Source: Symbiodinium natans (Eukaryota > Sar > Dinophyceae > Suessiales > Symbiodiniaceae). Taken from it: DNA of 15,000 nucleotides. Both the position numbers and the translations under genes were made by a program. Under the pieces are notes generated by a model. The model was not told the DNA's origin and searched no databases. It saw only the letters and a list, made by a program, of their open reading frames with translations. The DNA lies in assembly GCA_905221605.1 (NCBI GenBank), contig CAJNDS010002114.1, positions 189,132 through 204,131 of the forward strand, written 5' to 3'. The stretch's first letter is position 1, and each line of letters opens with the position of its first letter. Below are positions 9,501 to 12,724 of the stretch, piece by piece.

Positions 9501-12500
9501 CTAAGCCCGAAGCCACCGGACACAAAACCTTCACCCTAAGCCCCGAACTCGCCCCGAAAAAAAAAACAAAAAGGACCTAAATCCTGAATGCTTGGGGGTT
9601 TTGGGGCTTCATGGCATTTGCCAAGTCACGGCCGAGGGCTCCGAAGCAAAGCGCGGTCCACACCCTTCCTTGAGCACACAAGGGGTTTAGGGTTTAGGGA
9701 TTAGGGTTTAGGGCGTTTATGCAAGATGTCATCGGACGTTCCATGCGAGAAGAACGCAGGAGATGTTTAGGGGGTTTATGGAGCTTAGGGGGTATAAGGG
9801 GTTTAGGGGGCTTAGGGATGTTTAGGGGGTTTACGGGGCTTAGGGATGTTTAGGGCCTTAGAAGTCTCGCTTGCTTGCTGACTCCCACCCCCATCCACCA
9901 GGCTGCACGAAGTGGGGGGGGGGGGAAGAAAAAACACTTTATCGGGGATGTGTCTCAGAGCCCGTCTCATTGGGTTTATGGGTCTAGGGTTCCAGTTGCG
10001 GGGTTTAGTGATCAGGGCCTAGGTGAAGGCTTATTGGTAGATGCTACTGTGCTTGCAACCCCAATTACAAGCACACATACGAGCCTTCAAGAGGTACCTA
10101 AATCCTGAAACTTATGCCCTAAACCCCTAAACGTCAAACCCTAAACCCTTAAAAACCCTTAAACCCTTAAATCCCTAAACCCCTGAACCCTTAAACCCTT
10201 AAACCCCTAAAAACCCTACAGCCCAAACACCAATCCCTAAACCCTAAACCCTTAAACCCTTGAACCCTTCAACCCTTGAACCCTTGAACCCTCGAACCCT
10301 AAAACCCTAAAACCCTAAAACCCTAAAACCCTACAACCCTAAAACCCTAAAACCCTTAAACCCTTAATCTCTTAAACCCTGAAACCTTGAAACCCTTAGG
10401 CCCTTAAACCCTTAAACCCTTAAGCCCTAAACCCTAGTCCCTTCAACCCTTAAACCCCTAAACCCCTACACCCTTAACCCTTAACCCTTAACCCTAAACC
10501 CTAAACCCTAAACCCTAAACCCTAAACCCTAAACCGTCATCACCCCTTGCTGAGGTGGCGGCTCCTCACTGCCGATTGGTATGGAGATGACATTGGGCAT
10601 CACCAGAGCCTCCCATAATTTGGGGTTTAGGGTTTAGGGTTTAGGGTTTAGGGTGCAGGGTTTAGGGTTTAGGGTGCAGGGTTCATTTTATAGGGTTTCC
10701 TGTTTAGGTTAAAACAAAAACATACTTGGAGGTCCATGGGTACATTGGAAGTAAGGCTATGGGTACCCGAAATAAGGCTATAACCATCGCTACCCTACTG
10801 TTAACCCTGCTTTATAAACACCCATGACCCTCCGAGTAGTTGCCCAAAGGGGTGGCTTTAACCCCATTAGCAATGGCACTGCACCCCAAAGCTAGAGCCT
10901 CCAAGTAGGTCCGATTTTGTTTAATCCTAAACCCTACACTGGGGCAGACTTAAACTACACAAAAGAAAAGGCCAAGCCCAGAACTCTAAGCCTCTGAATC
11001 CCCAACAATCCTGAATTCCCAAACACCCTGAATGCCTAAAACCCTGAATTCCTGAACGCCCTGCATTCCTACAACCCCGAATTCCTAAAAAAAAACGAAT
11101 TCCTGGAACCCCTGCATTCAAAAAACCCTGAATTCCTAAAACCCAGAATTCCTGAAACCCTGAATTCCTGAAGCCCCAAACCCTAAACCCCAAACCCTAC
11201 ACCCTAAGCCCTAAACCCTAAACCCTGAACTCAACCCATGGATCTCGGGCCTCAGGTTCCTGGGTTGGGACTGGGGGCCGCTGAGGGTTTTTTGGTTTTT
11301 GGGGCTTGGGAGTTTGGGGGTTTGGGGGTTTGGGGGTTTTGGGGTTTTGGGGTTTTGGGGGTTTAGGGGTTTTGGGGGTTTAGGGGTCTAGGTTTAGGGT
11401 AAGGGTGGGGGGACGGGCGGGGTGGCGAGGGGAACCGCCAGGCAGGGCTTCGAAAATGAGTGGTTTTGGGGGTTTAGGGTTTAGGGTTTAGGGTTTAGGG
11501 TTTAGGGTTTAGGGTTTAGGGTTTAGGGTTTAGGGTTTAGGGTTTAGGGTTTAGGGTTTGGCGTCGGGTTTAGGGTTTCTTGCACGTACTTCCTGCCGAG
11601 TATGCTGGCTCAATGGCAGTGGCTCGCCTCCAATGCAGGAGTGCACAAAGTACCCAGGTCGTACGAAAATGCTGGCACCCCCAGCCAGGACCCCTAAACC
11701 CTGAACCCCTTAAACCCAAGCACGATCGGCAGGCTGGGGTCAGACTTCCCTAGTTTAGGGTTTAGGGTTTAAGGCTTAGGGTTTAGGGTTAAGGTTTGGG
11801 GTTTAGGGTTTAAGGTTTAAGGTTTAGGGTTTAGGGCTAGGGCTAGGGCTGAGGCTTCAGGGTTTCCTCGGACGTGCGCCAGGCACGTGATCTGCCTCGC
11901 TGAAGCGCGATGCAGAACAGGTGAAAGAGTTCAGCAAGTTTAGGGCATAGGGTCCCAGGTTTAGGGATAGGGTTTAGGGTTTAGAGTTTATTGTTTAGGG
12001 TTTGGGGCTTAGCGCTTAGGGCTTAGGGCTTAGGGCTTAGGGTTTAGGGTTTAGGGTTTAGGGTTTAGGGTTTAGGGTTTAGGGTTTAGGGTTTAGGGTT
12101 TAGGGTGTAGGGTTTAGGGTTTAGGGTTTAGGGTTTAGGGTTTAGGGTTTAGGGTTAACCTCAGCCCTGGACCCTTTCAGGCCTTCGCCAGCGCGCGGTC
12201 GATGGCTGACTTCACGGTGGGCTCCAGGGTCGTGTTGCCCACAAGGGAGGCCAGGAACTTGTACTCCTGGTTTAGGGTTTAGGGGTTAGGGTTTAGGGTT
12301 TGGGGTTTGGGGTTTAGGGTTTAGGGTTTAGGGTTTAGACTTTCGGGTTGTGGGGTTGGGTATTGAAGGGGGTTTGAGGGCAGGAGAAGGCTTAAAGTTC
12401 TTGGGGTCTAGAGTTTAGGGATTGCGGGGCTAAGGTGCTTAGGGTTTAGGGACAAGCGCCCTAAACACCTTCACTCTGCCGGCTGAGTCTTCTCTAAGGG

Positions 12501-12556
12501 TGAAAAAAGACGCTTAACCTAAACCCTAAAGCCTAAACCCTAAACCCTAAACCTGC

Positions 12557-12588
<32 letters not shown>

Positions 12589-12693
12589 GCATGTTGATTT
12601 AAATATAGTGGGGTTCTATAGAACCAACAAGGTTACAGGTTACCTACCCACATCCCCATGACCACCTTAAAATTCTCCTCTCAACGCTGCTCT

Positions 12694-12724
<31 letters not shown>

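Noticed and set aside
10927-11193. 88-codon minus-strand open frame
   Set aside because: Translation of the GAATTC minisatellite; repetitive Gly/Phe product with no partner exons.
12183-12266. Reading the TGA just after exon 5 as the end of a separate gene
   Set aside because: A GC donor before the TGA joins to the exon encoding ALVMPNVI, which is the expected next part of the SMP domain.
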